Shown piece by piece: positions 1 to 8,788 of a stretch of 64,000 bases of DNA. A program made the translations under genes and the position numbers. Numbering within the stretch: the first letter of the stretch is position 1; every line of letters begins with the position of its first letter. Origin of the DNA: Mesorhizobium sp. STM 4661 (GTDB lineage Bacteria; Pseudomonadota; Alphaproteobacteria; Rhizobiales; Rhizobiaceae); NCBI RefSeq assembly GCF_000359125.1, contig NZ_CAAF010000082.1, positions 186,001 through 250,000 on the forward strand, written 5' to 3'. Under the pieces are notes generated by a model, which made no database searches, was not told the DNA's origin, and saw only the letters and a program-made list of their open reading frames with translations.

Positions 1-1
1 G

Positions 2-42
2 CCGGGATACGCTGCCTCGCGGTGGCGTATCCCGGACTTTTT
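2..42 (+). terminator. Intrinsic terminator of the upstream gene
   Basis: An 11-bp perfect stem (2-12 with 25-35) with a 12-nt loop is followed by a run of five T (38-42). This is a textbook intrinsic terminator in the plus direction. It ends a gene that lies before the window. Confidence 0.85.
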
Positions 43-70
43 GCGAAAACACTGAACCGAAGAGACCGAC

Positions 71-1327
71 GTGACAGCAGCAGCCGATATTATGAAGCCC
101 GATCACGCCCGCAACATGCGCCTCATCGGCCACACCGACCAGGCTGGCCGCGCCGACGGCATCCAGATCATGGTCGAGAACGGCTTTGCCTATATCGGGC
201 ATCTGTTCAGTCAGGGTTTTTCGATCGTCGATGTGCGTGACCCGAAGAACCCGAAGCCGGCCGGCTTCGTCCCCGCCCCTGCCAACACCTGGAACGTCCA
301 TCTTCAGGTCGCCGACAATTTGCTGCTGGTCATCCATGGCAAGGACGTCTTTGCCGACGCAGCCTTTGCCGACGAAGCAAGCTACTACAAGGCGTCGGCC
401 GGAACGGCGCTTGGCACGGCAGTGCCCAAGGGCGCCCGCAACTGGGACGCCGGGCTTGCCGTCTACGATATCTCGACCCCCGGAAAGCCCCGGCGCATCG
501 GCTTCATGCCGGTTTCGGGCGGCATCCATCGCATCTGGTACACTGGCGGCCGCTGGGCCTACATGTCGGCGCTTCTCGACGGCTTCACCGATTTCATCTT
601 CATCACGGTCGACATGTCGGACCCGGCCAATCCGCGCGAAGCCGGCCGCTATTGGTTGCCGGGCATGAACCTTGCCGCCGGCGAGACGCCGAGCTGGGAA
701 GCCAACCGCAAATTCGGCCTGCATCACGCCATCGTCGACGGCGACATCGCCTGGGGCGCCTGGCGCGATGCCGGCCTCGTCGTCATGGACGTCGCCAACC
801 GCGCCGATCCGAAGCTCATCGTCCATCGCAACTGGTCGCCGCCCTTCCAGGGTGGCACGCACAACTGCCTGCCGCTCGCCGACCGCAACCTCCTGGTCGT
901 CCTCGACGAGGCGGTTCTCGACGATGTCGAGGACGGTTTGAAGAACATCTGGATCTTCGATGTGAAGGATCCGGCCAATCCTGTCCCAGTCGCCACCATG
1001 CCGGTGCCGACCGATGCCGACTATCCACGCAAGGGCGCGCACTATGGCCCACACAACATCCACGAGAACCGGCCGGGCACCTTTCAGAGCTCGTCGATCA
1101 TCTTCTCGACCTGGCAGAATGCCGGCGTTCGCGTCTACGACATCTCGAACCAGTATCAGCCAAGGGAGATCGGCGCGCTGGTGCCGCCGGCGCCACGGTC
1201 GATGATGGACAAGAGGCCGGGCAAGAAGCCGATCATCCAGTCTTGCGACATCTTCGTCGACAAGGCCGGACTGGTCTACGTGACCGACTACAATGCCGGC
1301 CTCTACGTCATGGAATATACCGGATAG
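71..1327 (+). CDS. LVIVD-repeat beta-propeller-like protein
   Basis: A 418-residue protein made of repeated units of the type 'YIGHLFSQGFSIVDVRDPKNP', 'LAVYDISTPGKPRRIG', 'IFITVDMSDPANPREAG', 'VRVYDISNQYQPREIG'. These are LVIVD repeats, which are expected to build a beta-propeller. There is no signal peptide or lipobox. The start is GTG at 71, shortly after the terminator at 2-42, so the gene probably has its own promoter in the 28 bases between, or is read from upstream. It is followed on the same strand by an FAD-dependent oxidoreductase after a palindromic repeat. The family has no settled biochemical role; in rhizobia such genes often sit beside oxidoreductases and sugar or amino-acid uptake genes. 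The substrate is unknown. Confidence 0.8.
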   Translation: MTAAADIMKPDHARNMRLIGHTDQAGRADGIQIMVENGFAYIGHLFSQGFSIVDVRDPKNPKPAGFVPAPANTWNVHLQVADNLLLVIHGKDVFADAAFADEASYYKASAGTALGTAVPKGARNWDAGLAVYDISTPGKPRRIGFMPVSGGIHRIWYTGGRWAYMSALLDGFTDFIFITVDMSDPANPREAGRYWLPGMNLAAGETPSWEANRKFGLHHAIVDGDIAWGAWRDAGLVVMDVANRADPKLIVHRNWSPPFQGGTHNCLPLADRNLLVVLDEAVLDDVEDGLKNIWIFDVKDPANPVPVATMPVPTDADYPRKGAHYGPHNIHENRPGTFQSSSIIFSTWQNAGVRVYDISNQYQPREIGALVPPAPRSMMDKRPGKKPIIQSCDIFVDKAGLVYVTDYNAGLYVMEYTG

Positions 1328-1427
1328 AGCGCGGCGCGTTGAAACGGATTCAGTCGACGCGCTTTAAGTCTTTGTTTTTATGCATGTCGTTGTCCCAAAA
1401 CCGCTGCGCACTTTTGGGCGACATGCA
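1326..1427 (+). repeat. Rhizobial palindromic intergenic repeat, copy 1
   Basis: The spacer between the two genes is filled by an element with nested inverted repeats: TGCATGTCG (1381-1389) pairs with CGACATGCA (1419-1427), and CCCAAAA (1394-1400) with TTTTGGG (1412-1418). The loop holds CCGCTGCGCAC. The same core occurs inverted at 52746-52770. Such short mosaic palindromes are common in Mesorhizobium and relatives. It may add a hairpin to the transcript between the two genes. A potential ATG at 1380 lies inside it and is not the start of the next gene. Confidence 0.7.
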
Positions 1428-1448
1428 CTAACCTCGAAAGGAAGCATC

Positions 1449-2831
1449 ATGAACCTTTTCGGCTCCTACGACGTCGTGGTCACGGGCGCTGGCTCGTCCG
1501 GCATCGTCGCCGCCATCCGCGCCGCGCGCGAGGGCGCCAGGACGCTGCTGCTCGAAGGCTCCGGCTTCCTCGGCGGACTGATAACCGGCGGCAGGCTGAC
1601 CAAGCCGACCGGCCTGATCAACTCGCCGATCTTCCACGAAATGCTCGACCGCTGTGTCGGCTATCACGGCGCCGACGGGCGGGTGCGCGAATCCTACTGG
1701 GGCAAATACACCGGCACGTTCGATGCCGAAACCATGCAGCGGGTCATCATCGAAATGGTCGAGCAGGCCAATGTCGAGGTGCTGCTGCGGGCAATGGTCG
1801 TGGATACGGTCATGCAGGACGGCAAGCTGCACGGCCTGCTGATCCGGACGAAATCGGGCGAGAGCCTCGTGCTTGCCAAGGCGTTCATAGATGCCTCCGG
1901 CGACGGCGACGTGGCTGCGCTTGCCGGCGCCGACTTCATGCTCGGTCGCGCGGCCGACGGCCTGACCCAGCCGATCACCTCCTACTTCCGCGTGCTCAAC
2001 GTCAACGTGCCGGCCCTGATCGCCGACTGCGAGGCAAACCGGAAAGACATGTGGGAGGTCGTCTATCCGAAGGAGGCGGGCGACCGCAACGAGGACTATG
2101 CCATGGCCGTGCTGCTCACCGGCTTCCAGCAGCGGATCAAGGACAAGGTGGCGGAAGGGTTCGACTGGATCATTCCCAAGGACCACATCACCATGAAGAC
2201 CGGGCTGATCCCGGGCGAGATTTCGGTCAATGTCACCCGCTTCCAGGGCAACGGCCTCGACGACCGCGACCTCAGCAAGGCCGAGATCGAGATCCGCAAG
2301 CAGGCCTATTGCGCCTTCGATTTCCTGCAGCGCTACGTCAAGGGTTTCGAGAGTGCGATCTTCCTGGAAGTGGCGCCCAAGCTCGGCATACGCGAGACGC
2401 GCCGCATCACCGGGCACTATGTGCTCACCGAGGCCGACGTGCGCGGCAACAAGCGCTTCGATGATGCGATCGGGCTTTGCAACTCGCCGGTCGACGTGCA
2501 TGAGCCGGGCGGCAGCCGGGCGATCATGGATCATGTCGGCATCGGCTACGGGATTCCGTATCGCAGCATGATCCCGGCGAGCGTCGACAATCTCATCATG
2601 GCGGGCCGCTGCATTTCCGTCGACGAGATCGCCTTCGGTTCGACCCGCAACGTGCCGGCATGCACGATGACCGGGGAAGCGGCTGCGATCGCGGCATCGC
2701 TCGCCGCAAAACGCAACCTGCCGATCTCCGGCATCGCCGCCTCGGAGGTCCAGGCGCGGTTGCGCGAGCAGGGTGTCTGGCTGGGCACGCCGGGCGAAGA
2801 CGTTCCCGACGTGCTCAAGCAGGCGAGCTGA
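1449..2831 (+). CDS. FAD-dependent oxidoreductase
   Basis: A 460-residue flavoprotein. The N-terminus has the Rossmann dinucleotide motif VVVTGAGSSG (GxGxxG at residues 13-18) followed by an acidic strand end 'TLLLEGSGFLGG'. A second FAD motif 'AFIDASGDGDVAALAGADF' and the C-terminal 'NLIMAGRCISVDEIAFGS' are typical of the FAD_oxidored family (PF12831 type), which often act as dehydrogenases for small organic acids or sugars. I start at ATG 1449 because AAAGGAAGC stands just before it and because the upstream in-frame ATG at 1380 lies in a repeat. The gene converges with the LacI gene, with a 17-bp overlap of the two 3' ends. The substrate cannot be told. Confidence 0.85.
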   Translation: MNLFGSYDVVVTGAGSSGIVAAIRAAREGARTLLLEGSGFLGGLITGGRLTKPTGLINSPIFHEMLDRCVGYHGADGRVRESYWGKYTGTFDAETMQRVIIEMVEQANVEVLLRAMVVDTVMQDGKLHGLLIRTKSGESLVLAKAFIDASGDGDVAALAGADFMLGRAADGLTQPITSYFRVLNVNVPALIADCEANRKDMWEVVYPKEAGDRNEDYAMAVLLTGFQQRIKDKVAEGFDWIIPKDHITMKTGLIPGEISVNVTRFQGNGLDDRDLSKAEIEIRKQAYCAFDFLQRYVKGFESAIFLEVAPKLGIRETRRITGHYVLTEADVRGNKRFDDAIGLCNSPVDVHEPGGSRAIMDHVGIGYGIPYRSMIPASVDNLIMAGRCISVDEIAFGSTRNVPACTMTGEAAAIAASLAAKRNLPISGIAASEVQARLREQGVWLGTPGEDVPDVLKQAS

Positions 2832-3858
2832 GGCTTCCCGAAGGCTGTTTCATGTTTGCTCCGCATGAATCGCGGACCACCAGCGTGGTGTCCAGGACCA
2901 TCTGTACGGTCGGACCGGTGCGCCGGCCCGATATGCGATCGAAGAGCAGCGTCGCCGCCTCGCGTCCGATCTCGTAGGCGGGCTGCGCCACTACGGTGAG
3001 GCGCGGCCGGAAAGCCGTGGCCCAGGGGAAGTCGTCAAACCCGACGACCGCCATGTCCTTCGGACAGTCAAGGCCCTGTTCCTGCAACGCCTGCACCATG
3101 CCGAGGGTCATGAAATTGTTCGTGCAGAACACCGCCTCGGGCCGCGGGCTCGCGGCGAGCAGCACGGAGCCGGCTGCGGTGGCTGCCGGGATGTTGGACG
3201 CGCTGGTGACGACATGGGCCGGATCGAGCGTCAGTCCGGCTTCAGCCATCGCGCTGCGGAAGCCGGCAACGCGGTCATGGATGGCGGAGGCCGAAAGATC
3301 GGCATCCAGCAGCCCGATGCGCCGGTGACCAAGCGAGATCAGATGGCGCGCGAGGCCGGCCGCGGCCTCGAAATTGTTGGCCACCACCGTGTCGGCGGCC
3401 ACCCCTTTCAGGCGCCTGTCGCCAAATACCAGCGGCAGGCCGCTTTCCACGAGTTCCTCAAGCAATGTCTCATTGCCGCCAGCGGGCGCCATGACGATGC
3501 CGTCGATGCGCCGTTCCAAGACAAGCTCGATGGCGCGGCGCTCGCGTTCGGCGTTCTCCTCGGTGTTGCAGAGCAGCAGATTGTAACGCTCGCCGCGCCG
3601 ATGCGCCGTATCCTCGACACCGCGCACGAAGTCGGCGAAGAACGGGTTCGTCACGTCGGCGATCAATACGGCGATGGTTCCGGTCTGGTTGACGCGCAGG
3701 CTGCGCGCAATGCCGTCCGGCCTGTATCTCAGCGCCATGATGGCTTGCCGGACCTTCTTCTTCGTTTCGATGCTGACCGCGCGGGACTCGTTGATGACAT
3801 GCGAAACCGTCGCGGTCGACACGCCCGCCTTCAGTGCGACGTCCTTGATCGTGACCAT
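2815..3858 (-). CDS. LacI-family transcriptional regulator
   Basis: A 347-residue LacI/GalR repressor. The first 20 residues hold the helix-turn-helix 'IKDVALKAGVSTATVSHVIN', then the hinge 'YRPDGIARSLR' and a periplasmic-binding-protein-like ligand domain ending near 'LVVRDSCG'. ATG 3858 gives the usual LacI N-terminus; an upstream TTG at 3873 would add five residues. It stands directly downstream of, and in the same direction as, a ribose-type ABC operon, from which it is separated by a strong hairpin terminator. It is therefore a good candidate for the regulator of that operon, with the DeoR protein at 10585 as the rival. The ligand is unknown. Confidence 0.93.
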   Translation of the reverse strand: MVTIKDVALKAGVSTATVSHVINESRAVSIETKKKVRQAIMALRYRPDGIARSLRVNQTGTIAVLIADVTNPFFADFVRGVEDTAHRRGERYNLLLCNTEENAERERRAIELVLERRIDGIVMAPAGGNETLLEELVESGLPLVFGDRRLKGVAADTVVANNFEAAAGLARHLISLGHRRIGLLDADLSASAIHDRVAGFRSAMAEAGLTLDPAHVVTSASNIPAATAAGSVLLAASPRPEAVFCTNNFMTLGMVQALQEQGLDCPKDMAVVGFDDFPWATAFRPRLTVVAQPAYEIGREAATLLFDRISGRRTGPTVQMVLDTTLVVRDSCGANMKQPSGSLSSPA

Positions 3859-3985
3859 GAGTTCTTTGCGCAACGCCGCCCTGATGACCCGGAAATCGCT
3901 CTGTTAAACGATTTCCTCGGCGATGTCAGCGGCCGCGCGCGACTGTACGGCCAACTGTCGCTTTGCCACCGAGGCTAGAGCGAGA

Positions 3986-4013
3986 GGAGGAGTGCCCCTC
4001 GGGACACTCCTCC
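3986..4013 (-). terminator. Hairpin terminator after the ABC operon
   Basis: GGAGGAGTG (3986-3994) pairs perfectly with CACTCCTCC (4005-4013) around a 10-base loop, six bases after the stop of the substrate-binding protein. There is no long T run, so it may act as a 3'-end stabiliser as well as a terminator. It separates the operon from lacI. Confidence 0.65.
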
Positions 4014-4018
4014 GTCGT

Positions 4019-4978
4019 TTACTCCGAGAGGGTGAAAGGAGCCGTGTACTTGTCCACATTGTCCTTGGTGATGAGAAGGCAGTCGAACAACTGCTTCTCG
4101 GTCGCTGCTCCGGTCTTGCCGGTCTTTATGAAGGAGTCGGCCTGCTGCACCGCCTTCGCCGAGTAGACGGCCACCGGCTGGAGCACTGTGTATTGCAGGT
4201 CGCCCGCCTTGATGGCGGCGACGGCGTCCGGGGAGCCGTCGAAGCCGCCGACCTTGATGCTCGACAGTTTTCCGGCCTCCTTCAGCGCGGCGATCGCGCC
4301 GAGCGCCATCTCGTCATTGCCGCTGGTCACGCCGATGATGTCGGGGTGGGCCTGCAGCAGGCTCTGCATCTTGTCACGGCCCTGGGTACGGTCCCAGTTG
4401 GCAACTTCAGAGCCGACCTTCTTGAGGTCCGGATACTGGCTGATCACGGTTTCGTAGCCGTTTGACCGCGTGGCGGCATTGTTGTCGGACGGGGCACCCA
4501 GAAGTTCGACGTAGTTGCCCTTCTCGCCAATGTTCGTCACCCATTGCTGCGCGCCCAGGGCGGCGCCCTGGGCGTTGTTGGAAACGAGCTGCGCCTTGGC
4601 CAGGCCTTCCTGATTGATCTCGGCATTGACGAGGAAGACCGGGATGTTCGCGGCAATTGCCTTCTTCACCGCGCCGATGGACCCGCTGGCGTCGGCGGGA
4701 TCGAGGATGATCGCCACGGATTTGTTGGTGATCGCGGTATCGATCAGCTTGCTCTCCGTGTTCGTGTCGGCTTTCGAGGCGCCGACCGTCGCGGTGTAGC
4801 CGAGTTTCTCGGCCTCGGCCTTGGCGACATTGCCTTCGGTCAGCCAGTACGGGTTCGCCGGATCGATGACGATGATCGAGATCAGACCTTCGGCCGACGC
4901 CGCTGTCACGGATCCTGCGAGGACCGGAGCGGCCAACGCAAAGGCCGTGAGCATCAGAATTCTTGCCTTGCCATACAT
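4019..4978 (-). CDS. Sugar/polyol ABC transporter substrate-binding protein (RbsB type)
   Basis: A 319-residue periplasmic binding protein of the ribose (Peripla_BP_4) class. Residues 1-30 are a Sec signal peptide ending 'VTAASAEG'. Then come 'ISIIVIDPANPYW', 'ATVGASKADTN', 'AIILDPADASGSIGAVKKA' and 'SGNDEMALGAIAALK', which are the usual cleft-forming segments. The start at ATG 4978 has a near-perfect ribosome binding site, AAGGAGG, just upstream. It is the last gene of an operon with a permease, a double ATPase and a DUF2291 protein. Being next to a polyol-type kinase and dehydrogenase, it likely binds a polyol or pentose; erythritol-like substrates are possible but not shown by sequence. 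Confidence 0.93.
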   Translation of the reverse strand: MYGKARILMLTAFALAAPVLAGSVTAASAEGLISIIVIDPANPYWLTEGNVAKAEAEKLGYTATVGASKADTNTESKLIDTAITNKSVAIILDPADASGSIGAVKKAIAANIPVFLVNAEINQEGLAKAQLVSNNAQGAALGAQQWVTNIGEKGNYVELLGAPSDNNAATRSNGYETVISQYPDLKKVGSEVANWDRTQGRDKMQSLLQAHPDIIGVTSGNDEMALGAIAALKEAGKLSSIKVGGFDGSPDAVAAIKAGDLQYTVLQPVAVYSAKAVQQADSFIKTGKTGAATEKQLFDCLLITKDNVDKYTAPFTLSE

Positions 4979-5010
4979 GAAATTTCCTCCTTGGTTAGCG
5001 ATGGTGCCGG

Positions 5011-6168
5011 TCAACCGGCAATCTTCTCGTGAGCGGGATCGGCCGTTCGGGCCTTGCCTTGTTGCGGAGAAGTCGAAGAGCCGGCGATCGGGCTCGGCAG
5101 CCTGACGCGACGGCGATACTGGATGGCGTTGAGCAGCACCGCCAACACGATGACCGCGCCGGTGAACACTGTTTGCCAATAAGCGGACACGCCGATGATC
5201 ACGAGGCCATCGGAAAGGAAGCCGATGACGAAGGCCCCGACCAGCGTTCCGCGGATATTGCCTCGACCCCCGGTGAGTGCCGCGCCGCCGATGACGACAG
5301 CCGCGATTGCCGTGAGTTCGTAGGAATTGCCGGCGGTCGGCCCCGCCGAGGTCAGCTCCGAGGACAGGATGAGGCCGGCCACCGAGGCGCAGATGCCGGA
5401 AAGCATATACACCGCAACCTGGACTTTCTTCACCGGCACGCCGGAGAGCTCGGCGGCGCGCTCATTGCCGCCGGAGGCATAGAGCCAGCGGCCGAAGGCG
5501 GTGCGGTTGAGGATGATGCTGCCGATGATGGCGATGACCGCCATGACCAGCACGCCGATGGGAACCCCGAACAGGCGGTTGAAGCCCAACCAGTCGAAAC
5601 CGGTATTGCCGAGTTCCGGCTTGCCGCCGAGGTCGTTGTAGGTGAGGCCGTTCGTCATCAGCAGTGCGGCGCCGCGCACCACATAGAGCATGCCCAGCGT
5701 GGCCACGAAGGCCGGCACCTTCAACCAGGCAATGAGGACACCGTTGACCAGGCCGACCAGCGCGCCCAGCACGCACACCAGCACCACAACCACCCAGACG
5801 GGAGGGAACAGCACGACACCGAGCGTTTGCAACTGCACGCCCTGCATCAGGAATCCGGCGATGACCCCCGACAGCCCGAGCGTCGACCCCACCGACAGGT
5901 CGATGCCGCCATTGAGGATGACCAGCAGCATGCCGGCCGCCAGGATGCCGAAGATGGCGACATGCGAGGCCATGGTGAGGAAATTGCCCAGCGAGAAGTA
6001 GTAGGGCGACAGCATCGAGAAGACGATGATGATCACGATCAGCGCGAGGAACGCGCGGCCCTCCAGCAACAGCTTGGCCAGGCTGAAGCCACCGCTCGAT
6101 GTCCTTGGGCTGGAGCGGCTACGATTCTGACTGGCGTCGGTCACGGTCTGGGCTCCTGTGTTCTTCAT
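5011..6168 (-). CDS. Sugar/polyol ABC transporter permease (RbsC type)
   Basis: A 385-residue inner-membrane permease of the BPD_transp_2 (ribose/xylose) family. About eight to ten hydrophobic helices can be read, starting with 'AFLALIVIIIVFSMLSPYYF'. The family hallmark 'ILNGGIDLSVGSTLGLSG' and the late 'VVIGGAALTGGRGNIRGTLVG' loop are present. ATG 6168 lies two bases after the stop of the ATPase gene, as expected in a tight operon. The N-terminal 30 residues are polar and Ser/Arg rich, with no membrane character. It forms the channel for the binding protein at 4019 and the ATPase at 6171. Confidence 0.93.
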   Translation of the reverse strand: MKNTGAQTVTDASQNRSRSSPRTSSGGFSLAKLLLEGRAFLALIVIIIVFSMLSPYYFSLGNFLTMASHVAIFGILAAGMLLVILNGGIDLSVGSTLGLSGVIAGFLMQGVQLQTLGVVLFPPVWVVVVLVCVLGALVGLVNGVLIAWLKVPAFVATLGMLYVVRGAALLMTNGLTYNDLGGKPELGNTGFDWLGFNRLFGVPIGVLVMAVIAIIGSIILNRTAFGRWLYASGGNERAAELSGVPVKKVQVAVYMLSGICASVAGLILSSELTSAGPTAGNSYELTAIAAVVIGGAALTGGRGNIRGTLVGAFVIGFLSDGLVIIGVSAYWQTVFTGAVIVLAVLLNAIQYRRRVRLPSPIAGSSTSPQQGKARTADPAHEKIAG

Positions 6169-6170
6169 GA

Positions 6171-7712
6171 TCAGACGACCACGGCCTCCCCTGAGGCGGC
6201 CATGATCTGCTCTTTCGTGACGTCGGCGCCGAACTCGGCCGAAATCCTGCCCCGCCGCATGACGATGATCCGGTGGGCGATGCTCAGGCACTCGGCGACT
6301 TCCGAGGTCGAGAACACAACCGCGAGCCCCTGCGCGGCCCTCTCGGCAAGCAGCCGGAACACCTCCGCCTTGGCGCCGACGTCAATGCCGCGGCTGGGCT
6401 CGTCCAGCAGCATCACCTTGGGGTTGGTCGTCAGCATCTTGCCGATGACGACCTTCTGCTGATTGCCGCCGGACAGCGATCCGATAGGCGCGCCTCCGCC
6501 CACGGTCTTGACGCGCACATCGCGAATACTGCCGTCGATCAGCGACCGCTCTCGCGACCGGGACAAAAACATGCCCTTGACGAAGGCGCCGATGCTGGCC
6601 AGCGACAGATTGGCACCCACGGACATCGTCTGGACCAGACCGTCGCGTTGCCGGTCCTCGGGCACCAGCACCAGCCCCCTTGATATGCGCTCGGCAATGC
6701 CGAGGCGGGAGATGTCCTTGCCCTCCAGCAGAACCCGGCCGCCCGTCACCGGCAAGCGTCCGGCAACGCATTCCAGCAATTCCGTGCGCCCGGCGCCCAT
6801 CAGCCCGTAAATGCAGACGATCTCGCCAGCGCGGACATCGAGCGACAGCCGGTCGACGACCAGACGGTCCGAACCCGAGCCATCGGCGATGCTCACATCC
6901 GCGATCGACAAGGCAACCTCACCGAAGGCGTAGCCGGTGGGCGGCGATCCCAGGTCGAAGTTCTCGCCCACCATGTTGCGGACGATCCATTCGAGATCGA
7001 TGTTCTTCGCTTTGGCCGCGGCCGTGATCGTTCCGTCCCGCAGCACCACCGCGTGGTCGGTGATCCGCAGCGCCTCTTCGAGGTGATGGGAGATGTAGAC
7101 GATCGAGACGCCGCGGGCGGTCAGGTCCCGGATCACCCTGAACAGCACCTCGACCTCGGTCGCGCTCAGCGCGGACGTTGGTTCGTCCATGATCAGGATA
7201 CGCGAATCCACCGAGAGAGCGCGCGCGATCTCGACAATCTGTTGCTGCCCCAGGCGCAGATCCTGCACCAGGGTCATTGGATCGATGTCTTCCTCGAGAT
7301 CGGCCATCAGCAGTCGCGTCTGACGAGCCTCCTCCGCGAAGTCGAGGCCGGTTCGCCCGCGCAACTCGCGGCCCATGAAGATGTTGTCGCGCACGCTCAG
7401 ATTGGGCGCGAGGCTCAATTCCTGATGGATTATCGAGATGCCGCGGTCCCGCGCATCGACGGTGGACGAGAAAGCCACGGGACGACCATCGAGCTCGATG
7501 CTTCCCGATGTCGGCGTCTCGACACCGGAGAGGATCTTCATCAGCGTGGACTTGCCGGCGCCATTCTCTCCGAACAGCGTGGTGACCTCGCCACGGCGAA
7601 TGTCGAAATTGACCCCTTTGAGGGCATGCGTGCCGCCATAGGATTTTACGATGTTGCGCGCCGCCAGCACGGTGTCCGCTGCCGCCGACTCGAATTGAGG
7701 TGCCGCATTCAT
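6171..7712 (-). CDS. Sugar/polyol ABC transporter ATP-binding protein (RbsA type, two NBDs)
   Basis: A 513-residue double nucleotide-binding protein. The first NBD has Walker A GENGAGKST (near residue 47), signature 'LRLGQQQIVEIARAL' and Walker B 'ILIMDEPTSAL'. The second NBD keeps the degenerate Walker A 'GLMGAGRTEL' and signature 'LSGGNQQKVVIGK', as is normal for RbsA/MglA proteins. ATG 7712 overlaps the TGA of the DUF2291 gene by four bases (ATGA), so translation is probably coupled. It powers uptake of the substrate bound by the protein at 4019. Confidence 0.94.
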   Translation of the reverse strand: MNAAPQFESAAADTVLAARNIVKSYGGTHALKGVNFDIRRGEVTTLFGENGAGKSTLMKILSGVETPTSGSIELDGRPVAFSSTVDARDRGISIIHQELSLAPNLSVRDNIFMGRELRGRTGLDFAEEARQTRLLMADLEEDIDPMTLVQDLRLGQQQIVEIARALSVDSRILIMDEPTSALSATEVEVLFRVIRDLTARGVSIVYISHHLEEALRITDHAVVLRDGTITAAAKAKNIDLEWIVRNMVGENFDLGSPPTGYAFGEVALSIADVSIADGSGSDRLVVDRLSLDVRAGEIVCIYGLMGAGRTELLECVAGRLPVTGGRVLLEGKDISRLGIAERISRGLVLVPEDRQRDGLVQTMSVGANLSLASIGAFVKGMFLSRSRERSLIDGSIRDVRVKTVGGGAPIGSLSGGNQQKVVIGKMLTTNPKVMLLDEPSRGIDVGAKAEVFRLLAERAAQGLAVVFSTSEVAECLSIAHRIIVMRRGRISAEFGADVTKEQIMAASGEAVVV

Positions 7713-8374
7713 TGAACGCTCAGCCTCACGGGTGTGACGAGCCAGCCATTGGGGTTGATCAACTTGAAGACGCCGACAACCGAGATCGTCTTGCCGGTGA
7801 GCTTGGTGTTGTCGATGGTCGACAGAACCTGCTTCTTCATCTCGTTGTTCAGAGCCGATCCGGCGTTCTGGTACTCGATCTGGTTGGTGAATTGCCCGAA
7901 GGTGACCGTACCCGTGGCATCGCGCAGGTCGGTTCCGTTGATCGCCGGCCCGGTCTGCACCCGAATGACCAGGGTGCTGGGAACGTCGTCGACCCTGACG
8001 GCATAGATGCCGGACTTCCCTTCGCCGACCACGCCGGTGAACTTGACGGAAAACTCGGTCCCGACATTGGCCGGCACGCCGTATTGTTTCTCCGCCGCGG
8101 CCTTGTCCTTGGCGATTGCCGACGCCAGGACACCGGCGGCCACCGCGCGCTGGTCGACGGCGGACTGGACATTCGGAAACTCGGACCTGCCGAATGCCTC
8201 CGGCGAAAACGCAGCCTTTCGCGCGTCTTCCGCCGAACCGATTACGACGACCTTGGTGTCGAGAGCCATCGCGACCAGCAACACGAGGATTGCGGCCGTG
8301 GCGACAATCCAGCGGATGCCCGGCCATCGGACACCCGGCGTCACGCGCCGATTGATCGTGGACTGCGAGCTCAT
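7709..8374 (-). CDS. DUF2291 family membrane-anchored protein
   Basis: A 221-residue protein with one N-terminal membrane segment (residues about 22-39, 'WIVATAAILVLLVAMALDT') and a periplasmic domain with 'GVFKLINPNGWLVTPVRL' at its end. This matches the DUF2291 family, which in rhizobia is found at the head of ribose/polyol ABC operons; its function is not established. It overlaps the ATPase gene downstream by four bases. Its own ATG overlaps the stop of a 19-codon ORF upstream by four bases and has no obvious ribosome binding site, so it is likely translated by coupling to that ORF. Confidence 0.85.
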   Translation of the reverse strand: MSSQSTINRRVTPGVRWPGIRWIVATAAILVLLVAMALDTKVVVIGSAEDARKAAFSPEAFGRSEFPNVQSAVDQRAVAAGVLASAIAKDKAAAEKQYGVPANVGTEFSVKFTGVVGEGKSGIYAVRVDDVPSTLVIRVQTGPAINGTDLRDATGTVTFGQFTNQIEYQNAGSALNNEMKKQVLSTIDNTKLTGKTISVVGVFKLINPNGWLVTPVRLSVQ

Positions 8375-8430
8375 GGCGCGATGACCACGATCAGCTCACG
8401 GCCACGATTGGCGGCGCTTCTTGATTTCAT
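8371..8430 (-). CDS. 19-residue leader ORF coupled to the DUF2291 gene
   Basis: On the minus strand GGGAGGAGATGGG stands directly before an ATG (8430) that opens the reading frame MKSRSAANRGRELIVVIAP and ends in TGA at 8371-8373. The TGA overlaps the ATG of the DUF2291 gene (ATGA). The strong ribosome binding site belongs to this small frame, while the annotated downstream gene lacks one. It may be a leader peptide that sets the translation of the operon, or only a device for coupling. It has no recognisable family. Confidence 0.55.
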   Translation of the reverse strand: MKSRSAANRGRELIVVIAP

Positions 8431-8788
8431 CCCATCTCCTCCCGAGATGATATTATTATCTTCAGTTGAAAAATTTTTCACGCGTTCGTGTCGTTGTCAA
8501 TCGGCCTTCGAAAGTATCCGCGTGCAAACGGCGCCATCGAGAGACCCTTGCTGCGCAGCAACTGATCGTGGCCGGAACCAATAGCCGGTGTTCGGCAGTC
8601 CAAACCCAAGCATGAAATCGACCATACGATAGTGTTAAGTTCACGTCAAGATATGTGATATTTTACCCAACACCTCAGCATGTCCGGAAGAGCGAAGAAC
8701 GGCATAGAAGATTAACCTGCTGTTTTTATGTGGCATTTTTCGAAGAAAGGATGTTGCGGCGATGCATGTGCCGCAATCGGGAAGCAGA
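8431..8788 (-). other. Promoter and 5' leader of the transport operon
   Basis: 358 bases without a gene. It is visibly AT-richer than its surroundings. It holds the promoter/operator at 8615-8666 and about 180 bases of predicted 5' leader, which includes a short AT-rich stretch with TTATTATC and AAAAATTTTT around 8450-8480. From about 8670 to 8788 I see no further feature; the dehydrogenase gene on the same strand ends at 8789. Confidence 0.5.
8615..8666 (-). promoter_or_regulatory. Promoter with palindromic operator, copy 1 (transport operon)
   Basis: On the minus strand TTGACG (8644-8649) and TATGGT (8621-8626) are separated by 17 bases, a good sigma-70-type promoter pointing to the DUF2291-ABC operon. 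In the spacer, beside the -35, lies the near-palindrome GTGAAcTTAAC (8634-8644). The whole stretch of about 50 bases is repeated with few changes at 13227-13278 before the kinase operon, so it is likely bound by the same regulator (the LacI or the DeoR protein of this locus). Confidence 0.7.

Noticed and set aside
1380..1448. N-terminal extension of the FAD oxidoreductase from ATG 1380.
   Set aside because: The extension is encoded by the palindromic repeat and lacks a ribosome binding site; ATG 1449 has one.
2815..2831. Overlap of the oxidoreductase and LacI genes as a possible frame error.
   Set aside because: Both ends are normal for their families; short 3' overlaps of convergent genes are common here (also 15989-16040).
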